DNA from: Streptomyces sp. NBC_00271
Lineage (GTDB): Bacteria > Actinomycetota > Actinomycetes > Streptomycetales > Streptomycetaceae
Length of the DNA stretch: 64,000 nucleotides
Reading direction: 5' to 3'
NCBI RefSeq assembly: GCF_036178845.1
Contig: NZ_CP108070.1
Location: forward strand, 2,356,001 to 2,420,000
A program made the translations under genes and the position numbers. Every line of letters begins with the position of its first letter. Position 1 is the stretch's first letter. Shown here piece by piece: positions 49,657-58,746 of the stretch. The notes under the pieces were generated by a model that had not been told where the DNA came from, searched no databases, and saw only the letters and a list, made by a program, of their open reading frames with translations.

Positions 49657-50745
49657 GTGAACAACATCGGGGCGCAGGCGCGTGAGGTCGATGTCGTCGT
49701 CATAGGCGCTGGGCAGGCAGGACTGTCCAGCGCCTATCACCTGCGGCGGAGCGGTTTCGAGCCGGAACGGGACTTCGTGGTGCTGGATCACGCACCGCGT
49801 CCGGGCGGCGCCTGGCAGTTCCGGTGGCCGTCGCTGACGTACGGCAAGGTGCACGGGATGCACTCCCTGCCCGGTATGGAGCTGGAGGGCGCCGACCCGG
49901 CGCGGCCGTCCTCCGAGGTGATCGCGGAGTACTTCGACTCCTACGAGCGCACCTTCGACCTGCGGGTGAGGCGGCCGGTGGACGTGCGGGCCGTGCGGGA
50001 GGGCGCCGGCGGGCGGCTGCTGGTCGAGTCCTCCGACGGTACGTGGTCGACGCGGGCGCTGATCAATGCCACGGGCACCTGGGACCGGCCGTTCTGGCCG
50101 CGCTATCCGGGCCAGGAGACCTTCAGGGGGCGGCAGTTGCACACGGCGCAGTACCCGGGGCCCGAGGAGTTCGCCGGGCAGCGAGTGGTCGTCGTGGGCG
50201 GCGGCGCGTCCGGCACCCAGCATCTGATGGAGATAGCCCCGTACGCGGCCGCGACCACCTGGGTGACACGGCGGCCGCCCGTCTTCCGTGAGGGACCCTT
50301 CACCGAGGACGTGGGGCGTGCGGCCGTCGCGCTCGTGGAGGAACGCGTTCGGCAGGGGCTGCCGCCCAAGAGTGTCGTGTCGGTGACGGGGCTGCCGCTG
50401 AACGACGCGATCCGGCAGGCGCTGGCCGACGGCGTGCTGGACCGGCAGCCGATGTTCGACAGGATCGCCCCGGACGGTGTCGAGTGGGCGGACGGGCGTC
50501 ACATCGACGCGGACGTCATCCTGTGGGCGACCGGTTTTCGTGCCGCCCTCGATCATCTGACGCCGCTGCGGCTGCGTGAGCCGGGCGGCGGCATCCGCGT
50601 CGAGGGGACGCGCGCGCTCGCCGATCCCCGGATCCATCTGGTCGGGTACGGGCCTTCCGCCAGCACGATCGGCGCCAACCGGGCCGGTCGTGCGGCGGTA
50701 CGGGACATCAGGCGGTTGCTGGCGGGAGTGACCGTCGGCGCCTGA
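49657..50745 (+). CDS. FAD-dependent NAD(P)-binding monooxygenase
   Basis: 362 residues. Two Rossmann motifs: FAD-binding 'VVVIGAGQAGLSSAYHLRRSG' near the N-terminus and NAD(P)H-binding 'QRVVVVGGGASGTQHLMEI' at about 180. Between them is 'LINATGTWDRPFWPRYPGQETFRGRQLHTAQYPG', typical of flavin-containing/Baeyer-Villiger-type monooxygenases (CzcO group). It lacks the bacterial-luciferase fold of SsuD, so desulfonation, if that is its role, would be by a different chemistry. GTG 49657 follows GGTGGAAG. Co-directional with ssuCBA and possibly in the same operon. Confidence 0.85.
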   Translation: MNNIGAQAREVDVVVIGAGQAGLSSAYHLRRSGFEPERDFVVLDHAPRPGGAWQFRWPSLTYGKVHGMHSLPGMELEGADPARPSSEVIAEYFDSYERTFDLRVRRPVDVRAVREGAGGRLLVESSDGTWSTRALINATGTWDRPFWPRYPGQETFRGRQLHTAQYPGPEEFAGQRVVVVGGGASGTQHLMEIAPYAAATTWVTRRPPVFREGPFTEDVGRAAVALVEERVRQGLPPKSVVSVTGLPLNDAIRQALADGVLDRQPMFDRIAPDGVEWADGRHIDADVILWATGFRAALDHLTPLRLREPGGGIRVEGTRALADPRIHLVGYGPSASTIGANRAGRAAVRDIRRLLAGVTVGA

Positions 50746-50800
50746 TGCCCCGCGGCCGGCAAGGGGACCTCGTGGGCGGTGTCGCAACGGGCAACGGGCT

Positions 50801-51703
50801 TCAGCTCAGGGCCGAGGCGGACGGCGAGCCCGGAACCGGGGTCGAAATCGAGTGCGAGGGTGAGGTCGAGGGTGACGCACTCCTCCGGAGCCGGTTGAAT
50901 TCGGCGACGTTCCTCTGCTGCTCCTCGTAGCTGGCCGTGAACCGGGTGTCGCCCGGCTTGACCGTGACGAAGTACAGCCAGTTGCCCGGGGTGGGGTTGA
51001 TCGCGGCACGCATCGCGGCTTGGCCGGGGTTGGAGATCGGTGTGGGCGGCAGCCCCAAGCGCTGGTACGAGTTGTAGGGGCTCTCGAGCTTCGTGTCGTT
51101 CGTGGTCGTGGTCGGCGAGAAGCGGTTCAGCGCGTAGTTGAGGGTCGCGTCCATCTGCAGCGGCATGCCCTGCTCCAGGCGGTTGAAGATGACCCGGGCC
51201 ACCTTGCCCATGTCGGCCTTGGTGGAGACCTCGGCCTGGATGATGCTCGCGATGGTGATCGCCTGATAGAGGTTCATCGCGTTGCGCTGGGCGCCCGCGG
51301 TGACGGGGCTGCCGCTGAACTTCTTGTTCGCGGTGTTGACCATGAGCGCCAGCAGGGACTCGGGGGTCGCCGTCTTGTCGAGGGGGTACGTCGCCGGGTA
51401 GAGGTAGCCCTCGGGGTTGCCCTCCGCGTAGGCGGGCAACTTGAGGTTGGCCTTGGCCAGGGATTTCTTGGTGGATCCCAGGGGCAACGCGAGGGCATTG
51501 TCGACAGCCTCGTAGACCTGGCCGGTGCGCCAGCCCTCCGGGATGACGAGGGACGTGGGCCGCGTCTCCTCGTCCTCCGTGGTCAGGGTGAGCAGCGGCA
51601 CCGTCACGGCGGTGGCCGCCACGACGGCTCCGGTCGCGATGAGGGCGACCCGGCCCCGGCGCGTCAGTCGAATCGTGCTCCGTGGCGGAGTGTTCATCTG
51701 CAT
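50801..51703 (-). CDS. MltG-like (YceG) endolytic transglycosylase domain protein
   Basis: 300 residues. One N-terminal membrane helix ('RVALIATGAVVAATAVTVPLLTL') anchors an extracytoplasmic YceG domain. 'IASIIQAEVSTKADMGKVARVIFNRLEQGMPLQMDATLNYAL' contains the conserved Glu and the 'NRL..GM.LQ.D' block, and 'PYNSYQRLGLPPTPISNPGQAAMRAAINP' with 'YLYFVTVKPGDTRFTASYEEQQ'-type ending is typical. MltG cleaves nascent peptidoglycan strands. It is shorter than housekeeping MltG and lacks the LysM-like part, so it is probably a second copy. The Ser/Pro-rich end is low complexity. Start uncertain between 51703 and 51697. Confidence 0.87.
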   Translation of the reverse strand: MQMNTPPRSTIRLTRRGRVALIATGAVVAATAVTVPLLTLTTEDEETRPTSLVIPEGWRTGQVYEAVDNALALPLGSTKKSLAKANLKLPAYAEGNPEGYLYPATYPLDKTATPESLLALMVNTANKKFSGSPVTAGAQRNAMNLYQAITIASIIQAEVSTKADMGKVARVIFNRLEQGMPLQMDATLNYALNRFSPTTTTNDTKLESPYNSYQRLGLPPTPISNPGQAAMRAAINPTPGNWLYFVTVKPGDTRFTASYEEQQRNVAEFNRLRRSASPSTSPSHSISTPVPGSPSASALS

Positions 51704-51746
51704 GCGGGCACGGTAACCCGCTAAAGCCTACAAACCCGGCATATCG

Positions 51747-53546
51747 TCATCTTGTCGGCTCCAGTTCAGCGTCCCGGTGGACCAGCGCCGCATAGCGGCC
51801 CTCCCGCTCCAACAACTCCTCGTGCGTGCCGCGTTCGACCGCACGGCCGGAGTCCAGGACGACGATCTGGTCGGCGCCACGGATGGTGGAGAGCCGGTGC
51901 GCGATGGTGAGCGTGGTCCGGTTGGCCGACAGGGCGTCGATGGCCTCCTGCACGGCGTACTCCGTGCGGGTGTCCAGGGCGCTGGTCGCCTCGTCGAGGA
52001 TGAGGACCGGCGGGTCCCGCAGGATCGTGCGGGCGATGGCGAGGCGCTGCTTCTCGCCGCCGGAGAACCGATGGCCGCGTTCACCCACGACCGTGTCGTA
52101 CCCGTCGGGCAGTGACGCGATGTGGTCGTGGATCTGGGCCGCCTTGGCCGCCGCCTGCAGTTCCTCGTCGGTCGCGTCGGGCCTGGCGAAGCGCAGGTTG
52201 TCCGCGACCGAGGCGTGGAAGAGGTACGTCTCCTGGGAGACGACGCCGATCCCGCGGGCGAGCGTGTCGAAGTCGAGGTCCCGCACGTCGACGCCGTCCA
52301 GTGTGACGCGGCCGCCCGTGACGTCGTACAGCCGTGGCACGAGATAGCTGAGCGTGGACTTGCCGGAGCCGGTCGGGCCGACCACGGCGAGACTGCCGCC
52401 CGCGGGGACGGTGATGTCGATGCCCTCGAGGATCGGGCCACTCTTGTCGTCGTAGCGGAACTCGACGTCCTCGAAGCGGATCTCGCCCTTGACCTGGTCG
52501 AGGTGGACCGGGTGCTCCGGCTCGGTGATGTCGATGGGCAGGTCGAGGTACTCGAAGATGCGCTGGAAGAGCGCGAGCGAGGTCTGGATCTGGACGCCGG
52601 TGGACAGCAGGCCGACCGTCGGCCGGAACAGACCCTGCTGGAGCGAGACGAAGGCGACGAGCGTGCCGATCGACACGGACGGGCCGCCGAACTGGAGGGC
52701 CATGCCCGCGGCCCAGTAGATGACGGCCGGCATGGCGGCCATGACGATGCCGATGACGGACATGCGCCAGCGGCCCGCCATGTTCGACTTCACCTCGAGG
52801 TCGACCAGGCTGTCGGACTCGGCCTCGAACGCCTTGGTGAGCGAATCGCCGCGGCCCATGGTGCGGCCGAGCAGGATGCCGCTGACGGAGAGCGACTCGG
52901 TGACGGTGGCGGCCATCGCGGCCATCTGCTTCTGGCGCTGGGTCGCTATCTTCTTGCGTTCGTTGCCGACGCGTCGGCTGATCCACACGAAGACCGGCAG
53001 CAGGAGCAGCGAGACGACGGTGAGCCGCCAGTCCAGGGCGACCATCGCGACGATCGTGGCGACCACACTGGTGAGGTTGGAGACCAGCGAGGTGGCGGTG
53101 GAGGTCACGGTCGCCTGCATGCCGCCGATGTCGTTGGCGATGCGGGACTGGACCTCGCCGGTGCGGGTCCGGGTGAAGAAGGCGAGCGACATGCGCTGCA
53201 GCCGGCCGTAGACGGCGGTGCGCAGGTCGTGCATGACGCGCTGGCCGACGGTCGTGGAGATCAGGGTCTGCAGGACACCGAAGATGCTGGTGACGACCGC
53301 GCTGAGGATCATGCCGAGCGCGAGCAGGCTGAGCAGACCGGTGCGACCCTGGGGGATCGCGACGTCCAGGGTCTCCTTCAGCAGGAAGGGGGTCGCGACG
53401 GTGACGAGGGACGAGGCGCCGACCAGCAGGCCGACGATCGCGAGGCGGCCGCGGTAGGGCCGGAACAGCTTCAGGATGCGGCGCACCTGCCGTGGCTGTT
53501 CGCCCTCGGCGGGTGACGGGGTCCAGGTGGATTGGTCGGGACGCAT
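51747..53546 (-). CDS. ABC exporter, fused membrane and ATPase domains
   Basis: 599 residues: six-helix ABC membrane domain (about 30-330), then an ATPase domain with 'VVGPTGSGKSTLSYLVPRLYD', signature 'FSGGEKQRLAIARTIL', Walker B 'VLILDEATSALD' and 'IAHRLSTI'. All motifs are complete, so it likely works as a homodimer exporting a lipid or drug. ATG 53546 has TAGGAG upstream. It is divergent from a MarR regulator with an operator-like repeat between (53613-53637), so it is probably MarR-controlled efflux. Confidence 0.93.
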   Translation of the reverse strand: MRPDQSTWTPSPAEGEQPRQVRRILKLFRPYRGRLAIVGLLVGASSLVTVATPFLLKETLDVAIPQGRTGLLSLLALGMILSAVVTSIFGVLQTLISTTVGQRVMHDLRTAVYGRLQRMSLAFFTRTRTGEVQSRIANDIGGMQATVTSTATSLVSNLTSVVATIVAMVALDWRLTVVSLLLLPVFVWISRRVGNERKKIATQRQKQMAAMAATVTESLSVSGILLGRTMGRGDSLTKAFEAESDSLVDLEVKSNMAGRWRMSVIGIVMAAMPAVIYWAAGMALQFGGPSVSIGTLVAFVSLQQGLFRPTVGLLSTGVQIQTSLALFQRIFEYLDLPIDITEPEHPVHLDQVKGEIRFEDVEFRYDDKSGPILEGIDITVPAGGSLAVVGPTGSGKSTLSYLVPRLYDVTGGRVTLDGVDVRDLDFDTLARGIGVVSQETYLFHASVADNLRFARPDATDEELQAAAKAAQIHDHIASLPDGYDTVVGERGHRFSGGEKQRLAIARTILRDPPVLILDEATSALDTRTEYAVQEAIDALSANRTTLTIAHRLSTIRGADQIVVLDSGRAVERGTHEELLEREGRYAALVHRDAELEPTR

Positions 53547-53612
53547 GGGCTCCTACGGGAGGTGAGACGACGATGACACAGGGCAGGAAAACGATGACTG
53601 GCGGAGCTTAGC

Positions 53613-53637
53613 TCATTGTTACCTATACTCACAATGA
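53613..53637. promoter_or_regulatory. MarR-type operator
   Basis: Inverted repeat TCATTGT (53613-53619) and ACAATGA (53631-53637) with an 11-base spacer, in the divergent region between the ABC exporter and MarR genes. MarR proteins usually bind 16-20-bp palindromes with TTGT/ACAA cores. Confidence 0.65.
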
Positions 53638-53661
53638 ACCGCATCCTGATATTGTTCCCGT

Positions 53662-54117
53662 ATGACCACCCCCGATGCCGACGGCCTGCTCGCCGAGCAG
53701 TTGCTGCGGCTGACCCGACGTGTGCACCGCATCCAGAAGCGGCACCTGGAGCAGCGCGAGCTGGGCATCACCCCGGCCCAGTCCCGGCTGCTGCGCACGC
53801 TCGCGCACTACAGCTCACCGCCGCGCATGGCGGATCTCGCCGAGCGCCTGGAGGTGGTGCCCCGGGCCGTGACCACGCTGGTCGACGGCCTGGAGGCGAG
53901 CGGGAAGGTGCGCCGGGTCCCCGATCCCACCAATCGGAGGGTGATCCGGATCGAGGTCACGGACGAGGGGCGCGAGGCACTGCGCGAGCTGCGCGGCGCG
54001 CGCCGGTCGGCCGCGGAGGAGATCCTGGCGCCGTTGTCGGACGAGCAGCGCGAGGTGCTGGGCGGGTTGCTGGACACGCTGGTGGACGGCATGCCGAGGC
54101 TTGAGCACCGCTGCTAA
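53662..54117 (+). CDS. MarR-family transcriptional regulator
   Basis: 151 residues. Winged helix-turn-helix 'LGITPAQSRLLRTLAHYSSPPRMADLAERLEVVPRAVTTLVDGLEASGKVRRVPDPTNRRVIRIEVTDEG' (about 30-100) with the conserved wing 'DPTNRRVIRI' (D-x-R-R variant) and flanking dimerisation helices. ATG 53662 is used. It probably represses the divergent ABC exporter (51747-53546) and itself via the repeat at 53613. The terminator at 54162 follows. Confidence 0.92.
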   Translation: MTTPDADGLLAEQLLRLTRRVHRIQKRHLEQRELGITPAQSRLLRTLAHYSSPPRMADLAERLEVVPRAVTTLVDGLEASGKVRRVPDPTNRRVIRIEVTDEGREALRELRGARRSAAEEILAPLSDEQREVLGGLLDTLVDGMPRLEHRC

Positions 54118-54161
54118 GGGGTTGCCGCGGGCGGTCTCGTCACGCGGCGGACAACGCGAGG

Positions 54162-54207
54162 GGCCGCGCGCTCCCACTCCGTACGGCTGGAGTGGGAGCG
54201 CGCGGCC
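54162..54207. terminator. Bidirectional terminator between MarR and dicarboxylate symporter genes
   Basis: Perfect 19-bp stem (54162-54180 and 54189-54207) with an eight-base loop, between converging transcription units. Confidence 0.88.
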
Positions 54208-54246
54208 GTTCCGGGGGCGCCGGGGCGGGGACTCGTCCCGGGGCAG

Positions 54247-55713
54247 TCAGCCGACCTCGGAGGCAGGTTCCTTGGCCGACCGGGCGGGGACTTCCGGCTT
54301 GACCGAGTGGGCGGGGGCTTCCGCCTCGGTCGAACGGGCGAGGACTTGCGCCTTGGTCGACTCGGGCCCCGGTTCTTCCGTGGGCGACTGCCGCGTCGGC
54401 GGCTCGTCGTCCTCCTCCACGAACGCGATCTCGCCGTCGAGCATCTTCTTCGCCCGCTCCGTGTCGAGCGCACCCTCCCAGCGGGAGACCGCGAAGACGG
54501 CGACGCAGTTGCCGAGGAGGTTGGTCGCGACGCGCATCGAGTCCATGATGCGGTCCACGCCGAGGAGGAGGGCGACGGCTCCGGCGGGGATGACACCGAG
54601 CGAGGAGGCCGTCGCCGACAGAGCGAGGAAGGCGGAACCCGGCACACCCGCCATGCCCTTGCTGGTCAGCATGAGAACCAGGACGACCGTGATCTGCTGA
54701 CCCAGGCTCAGATCCACACCCACCGCCTGCGCGATGAACAACGTACCGATCGACAGGTAGATCGAGGCGCCGTCGAGGTTGAAGGAGTAGCCGGTGGGCA
54801 GGACCAGGCCCACGGCGTCGTCGCGGCAGCCCGCCTGGCGCAGCTTCTGCATCATGCGCGGCATGACGGTCTCGCTGGAGGCGGTACCGAGCGCGAGCAG
54901 CATCTCCTCGCGGGTGTAACGGACGAACTTCCAGAGGCTGAGTCCCGTGACCGCCTTCAGGGCGACGGCGAGCAGCGCGAGGAACAGCAGCGCGACCGTG
55001 TAGCACAGGAAGATCAGCTTGCCGTACGTCTTGATGACGCCGAGCCCGTACTCCCCCACCAGGTGGACCATCGCGCCGAACACCGCGAGCGGGGCCAGCT
55101 TCATGATGAAGCCGACGATCGCGAAGACGACGTCCTGGACCTGCTCGATGGCGGGCAGCACCTTGGGCACCTTGGAGTTGCCGAGGTGGAGCAGTGCCGC
55201 GCCCACCAGGCAGGCGAGGACGAGGACTTGGAGCAGGGAGTTCTCGGCGAAGGCCCCGACCGCGCTCTGCGGCAGCGCGTTCAGGATGAACTCGCCGGTC
55301 GACGGGAGCGAGCCGCCGCCGGTCTTGCCGTCGACGGCCGAGGCGTCGAGCTTCGAGGGGTCGGCGTGCATGCCCGAGCCTGGGCCGACCACGTTCGCCG
55401 CGATCAGACCGAAGAGCAGTGCGGCGGTGGACGCGATCTCGAACCAGATCAGGGCCTTGAGCCCGATCCGGCCGAAGGCCTTCAGGTCACCGGCCTTGGT
55501 GATGCCGACGACCACCACACAGAACACGAGCGGTGAGATGACCGCCTTGATGAGGCGTACGAAACCGTCGCCGAGCGGCTGGAAGGTCGTGGCCGTGTCC
55601 GGCCACAACCTTCCGACGACGATTCCGAGTACGAGCGCGCAGGCGACCTGCGCGAACAGTGAGGTACGCAGTATGCGTGCGACGCGTCGCGGGGACGGTA
55701 CAGACGGCGGCAC
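54247..55713 (-). CDS. Dicarboxylate/amino acid:cation symporter (DAACS family)
   Basis: 488 residues. The DctA/GltP core covers about the first 410: 'LGIVVGRLWPDTATTFQPLGDGFVRLIKAVISPLVFCVVVVGI', the serine-rich hairpin 'LALGTASSETVMPRMMQKL', and 'VLPTGYSFNLDGASIYLSIGTLFIAQA' with the 'NLDG' motif; 'MGVDRIMDSMRVATNLLGN'-type sequence follows near the end. The likely substrates are succinate, fumarate, malate or glutamate. The cytoplasmic C-terminus is extended by ~45 residues encoded by about 3.5 copies of a 27-base repeat (54270-54355). GTG 55713 has GGAGGA six bases upstream. Confidence 0.9.
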   Translation of the reverse strand: MPPSVPSPRRVARILRTSLFAQVACALVLGIVVGRLWPDTATTFQPLGDGFVRLIKAVISPLVFCVVVVGITKAGDLKAFGRIGLKALIWFEIASTAALLFGLIAANVVGPGSGMHADPSKLDASAVDGKTGGGSLPSTGEFILNALPQSAVGAFAENSLLQVLVLACLVGAALLHLGNSKVPKVLPAIEQVQDVVFAIVGFIMKLAPLAVFGAMVHLVGEYGLGVIKTYGKLIFLCYTVALLFLALLAVALKAVTGLSLWKFVRYTREEMLLALGTASSETVMPRMMQKLRQAGCRDDAVGLVLPTGYSFNLDGASIYLSIGTLFIAQAVGVDLSLGQQITVVLVLMLTSKGMAGVPGSAFLALSATASSLGVIPAGAVALLLGVDRIMDSMRVATNLLGNCVAVFAVSRWEGALDTERAKKMLDGEIAFVEEDDEPPTRQSPTEEPGPESTKAQVLARSTEAEAPAHSVKPEVPARSAKEPASEVG

Positions 55714-55865
55714 GGGCACTCCTCCGAGGGGACTTCTGGTATGCGGAAACTTCCTTCCGTAGCGATCACTATTGAGGAGTTGCCCGTGCCGCCGGATACC
55801 TCTGTGTCACGTCCAGGTAAATCCTGGAACAGACGTGCCGTTCCTCACCTGGGGCGCCAACAGGC

Positions 55866-57575
55866 TCAGCAGTCGCTGCGGTCCCGCGTCAGCACTCCCT
55901 GCGCGGTGACCAGAACGCGGTCGTAGCAGCCGTCCGAGCCGTACAGCCGGTAGCGCTCGCTCGTCGTACCGACCGCATGCCGTTGGTCGCGGGGCACGTT
56001 CGCGGTATACGTCGCGTCTCCCGTGTACGTGTCGTCGAGCCGGGACCACGTGGTGCGCCGTCCGCCGCGCGTCTCGTCGACCGCGGCCCGGTCGCCGAGC
56101 GTCAGGACGGTCCGCAACCGGTCGTCCGCGGCGAGCGTCGTGGTGCCGTCCATGGTGTACGTGCGGTGGGTGCGCCTCACGCCGACCGGTCCGCGCCCGT
56201 CGACGGTGACCGTCTCGTCGTCGGTCCAGGTGGCCTTGAGCGCGTCCGTGTTCTCGCCGTCGGTCCAGTGGTGCGCGGAGGTGTTGGCGAGCGTGCGGCG
56301 CACGGTGGTCCACACCCGGCCGTGCGAGGTGTCGACGTATCCGGCGGTCGTCAGGCGGTGTCCGCCCACGGTGTCGAGCCGCTCTTCCGAACCGGGTGTG
56401 TACGTCGCGGAGTTGGTGAAGTCGCCCGCCCTCACCTCGGTGAGCGCGCCGCTCACGTGCGCGCGCTTCGCGTCCTGCCAGACGAGGACGTCGACCGGGG
56501 TGCTCCAGCCCGTCTGGCCCGCGGGGACGCCCACGACGGAGACGTCGATCCGGTGCGGACGACCGTCGTTGAGGAGACCGGCGTAAGGCGTGAGGTCGTA
56601 TTCGATCGGCTTGATGTCGAAGGCGCGCGGGCCCGGGATCACGTACCAGAGGAAGGGGTTGGACCAGCCGCCGGTCCACACGGTCGGGAACGGCTCGGCG
56701 ATGCCCGCGAGTTGGCCGTCCACCTTGATCTGCACCTCGCGATAGGGGCCCTTGTCCGCCTTGCAGGAGTACGGGGCGGGATCGGGCACCGTCAGGTACC
56801 AGTACTCCTCGCAGCCGCCGCCGGAGCCGGTCGCGTACACCTCGGCAACGATGCGCTCACTGTTGCGCGGGGTGGTGAGGGTGCCGTCCCGCAGGGTGAG
56901 GACACGGTCGGGGGTCCCGGCGGACTTCACGGCGCCGCCCTGCGCGTAGAAGGTCAGGGTCACCTTCACGTCGAGGACTCCGGTGTATGTGTCGTCGACG
57001 ACGTTCCCGATGAGCATCTCGACGTCGCCGCCGCGCCGGAACGTGTCGCTGTACCTGGTCACGTCCTTCTCGACGGACCACTCGATGCCGTCGGGCGAAG
57101 GCTCCGGGGTGGAGGTACGGAAGATCTCCACGCCGCCGATGTGCAGATAGCCGAGCCGGTCGAACTGACGCCCCTTGACCTTGCCGTCGAGTCGCAGGAC
57201 GACCTTGCTCCAGCGGTCGCCGCAGCCGCTCGGCGGTGTGTACGTGCCCCGATACGGCGTGAAGTCACGGAACTGCGCCTCGGCGACCGTCACCGCACAG
57301 GACTTGGTGGCCGGTTTCGCCACCGGCGGGGCCGCGGTCAGGGGGTCGTGCCAGTCGGTGCCGAACTCGGCGGGCGTATCAGCGGCAGGCCCGGCGGGCG
57401 TCTCGGAGGGTGCGTCGCGGGGCGTGGCGGCGACGTGATCCGCCGACCGGGCAGGGGTCGCGGCGGGCCGGGCGGCGTCCGCCGGCGGTACGGCCGAGGC
57501 CGGGCCCGCTCCCAGGAAGCTACTCGCCGAGAGGACCACTCCGGCGAGCATGGACATGACGATCCGTCTTCTCAT
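55866..57575 (-). CDS. Secreted PNGase-A-like peptide-N4-asparagine amidase
   Basis: 569 residues with a signal peptide ('MSMLAGVVLSASSFLGAGPASA') and an Ala/Pro-rich spacer to about residue 75. The mature part resembles eukaryotic peptide-N4-(N-acetyl-beta-glucosaminyl)asparagine amidase A: 'VVLRLDGKVKGRQFDRLGYLHIGGVEIFRTSTPEPSPDGIEWSVEKDVTRYS', 'NPFLWYVIPGPRAFDIKPIEYDLTPYAGLLNDGRPHRIDVSVVGV'. That enzyme releases N-glycans from glycoproteins; a bacterial copy could act on host, fungal or plant glycoproteins. Conserved Cys residues (about 86, 115) suggest disulfides. ATG 57575 is used. Confidence 0.84.
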   Translation of the reverse strand: MRRRIVMSMLAGVVLSASSFLGAGPASAVPPADAARPAATPARSADHVAATPRDAPSETPAGPAADTPAEFGTDWHDPLTAAPPVAKPATKSCAVTVAEAQFRDFTPYRGTYTPPSGCGDRWSKVVLRLDGKVKGRQFDRLGYLHIGGVEIFRTSTPEPSPDGIEWSVEKDVTRYSDTFRRGGDVEMLIGNVVDDTYTGVLDVKVTLTFYAQGGAVKSAGTPDRVLTLRDGTLTTPRNSERIVAEVYATGSGGGCEEYWYLTVPDPAPYSCKADKGPYREVQIKVDGQLAGIAEPFPTVWTGGWSNPFLWYVIPGPRAFDIKPIEYDLTPYAGLLNDGRPHRIDVSVVGVPAGQTGWSTPVDVLVWQDAKRAHVSGALTEVRAGDFTNSATYTPGSEERLDTVGGHRLTTAGYVDTSHGRVWTTVRRTLANTSAHHWTDGENTDALKATWTDDETVTVDGRGPVGVRRTHRTYTMDGTTTLAADDRLRTVLTLGDRAAVDETRGGRRTTWSRLDDTYTGDATYTANVPRDQRHAVGTTSERYRLYGSDGCYDRVLVTAQGVLTRDRSDC

Positions 57576-57662
57576 GTGCGGTGTTCTACGGGGCAGTCGA
57601 CCCGCCTCGCAATGGGCACTCGGTGACCGCGCCACGCGGGGCAGCCCGGTCGGCCACGGCCG

Positions 57663-58418
57663 CTACACCTTCAGATCGGCCTTGTCCCCCATCACGATGA
57701 CGGGGTGCTGATGCGGGTCGAGCGTCCGCAGGAGATATTCCATGGCCGGCTTGGGCACGCTGACACACGCGGACGTACCGCTGCCATGGTCCATGTGCAG
57801 CCAGATGCTGCCGCCCTTCGACTGACCCAGGGGCCGGTCCGGGTTGTCCGGCGGGGTGCCCACGCGGCGGTTGTAGTTGATGGCGACGACGTAGTCGAAG
57901 TCGTGCCAGTGCGACCTGGCCCAGTCGCGGGGAGCCTGATAGGCCGCCGAGTGGTCGTACGGGAGCAGGGCGCCCGGGTCGTCGAGCACTCCGCCCGCGT
58001 CGGTGAGCGAGAACACCCCGACGGGGCTGCGCTTGTCGCCCTCGTGATGGTCGGTGGTCCAGCCCTTCGTCCCGTTGTGCGCGCGCCAGGAACGCCGCAC
58101 CTCCCAGGTGGAACCGGACTTCGCGTACAGCACGACCGTGGAGTCGGCGGAGTCCCTGCCCTCACCGTAGACCGCCACCACCTGGTGGGCGTTGGACGGG
58201 ATCCGGGCCTGCAGACGGTTGCCGACCTCCGGTATCCGGGTCAGATCGACGGTGCGAGCGGGGGCATGTTCGCCCTTGGCACCGGCTCCGCCGTGGCCCT
58301 TCACCGCAGCGTTCCCCCCTTCCGAACCGCCACAGGCCGACAGGAACACAGCGAGGACACCGCACGCCACAGCGGTGAACCCCGTACGCCTCGCACCGTC
58401 TTTTCGCATGCGACCCAT
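57663..58418 (-). CDS. L,D-transpeptidase-family (YkuD) lipoprotein
   Basis: 251 residues. Lipoprotein signal 'GVLAVFLSACGGSEGG' (lipobox LSAC). The C-terminal YkuD-like domain includes 'HNGTKGWTTDHHEGDKRSPVGVFSL' and the active-site block 'WLHMDHGSGTSACVSVP' with conserved His and Cys (HxxG...TSACVS form). Such enzymes make 3-3 cross-links or attach proteins in peptidoglycan; members of this small single-domain class may be hydrolases. ATG 58418 (58409 alternative). It is divergent from the ABC exporter pair. Confidence 0.86.
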   Translation of the reverse strand: MGRMRKDGARRTGFTAVACGVLAVFLSACGGSEGGNAAVKGHGGAGAKGEHAPARTVDLTRIPEVGNRLQARIPSNAHQVVAVYGEGRDSADSTVVLYAKSGSTWEVRRSWRAHNGTKGWTTDHHEGDKRSPVGVFSLTDAGGVLDDPGALLPYDHSAAYQAPRDWARSHWHDFDYVVAINYNRRVGTPPDNPDRPLGQSKGGSIWLHMDHGSGTSACVSVPKPAMEYLLRTLDPHQHPVIVMGDKADLKV

Positions 58419-58746
58419 CGTTGCATCACGTATCGGACGAATAACCCCTACCCCCCGGCTTCCCGGTCAGGTGTTGCCTTTCCGGGCACGCTTTCGATGG
58501 GTCGCAAGCGGTCCCAGCCTTGTCTCGGAACCCCTGCGCCAACTCCTGTCTCCCGAACGCGTGTCCCGATTCTCTGTCCTGAATCCATGTCCTGGGATGA
58601 AAAACCGTTTGCCTCCGGTCGCACCGTGACGCGAACCTTTCACGGTTTGCTGCCGACCCCCCACGGTCGGTCGGTCGCCGGAACTCCACGGCATCGCCCC
58701 GGCCCCACCCCCTGACCCCACCCCTTACACGAGCCACTGGGACGTC
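58419..58746. promoter_or_regulatory. Divergent region between the YkuD lipoprotein and ABC genes
   Basis: 328 bases without a gene. An AT-richer patch around 58590-58655 is the likely promoter area for the rightward ABC pair. I see no clear inverted repeat or riboswitch. Confidence 0.4.

Noticed and set aside
49657..50745. SsuD alkanesulfonate monooxygenase
   Set aside because: The protein has two Rossmann folds of a flavin-containing monooxygenase, not the luciferase-like TIM barrel of SsuD.
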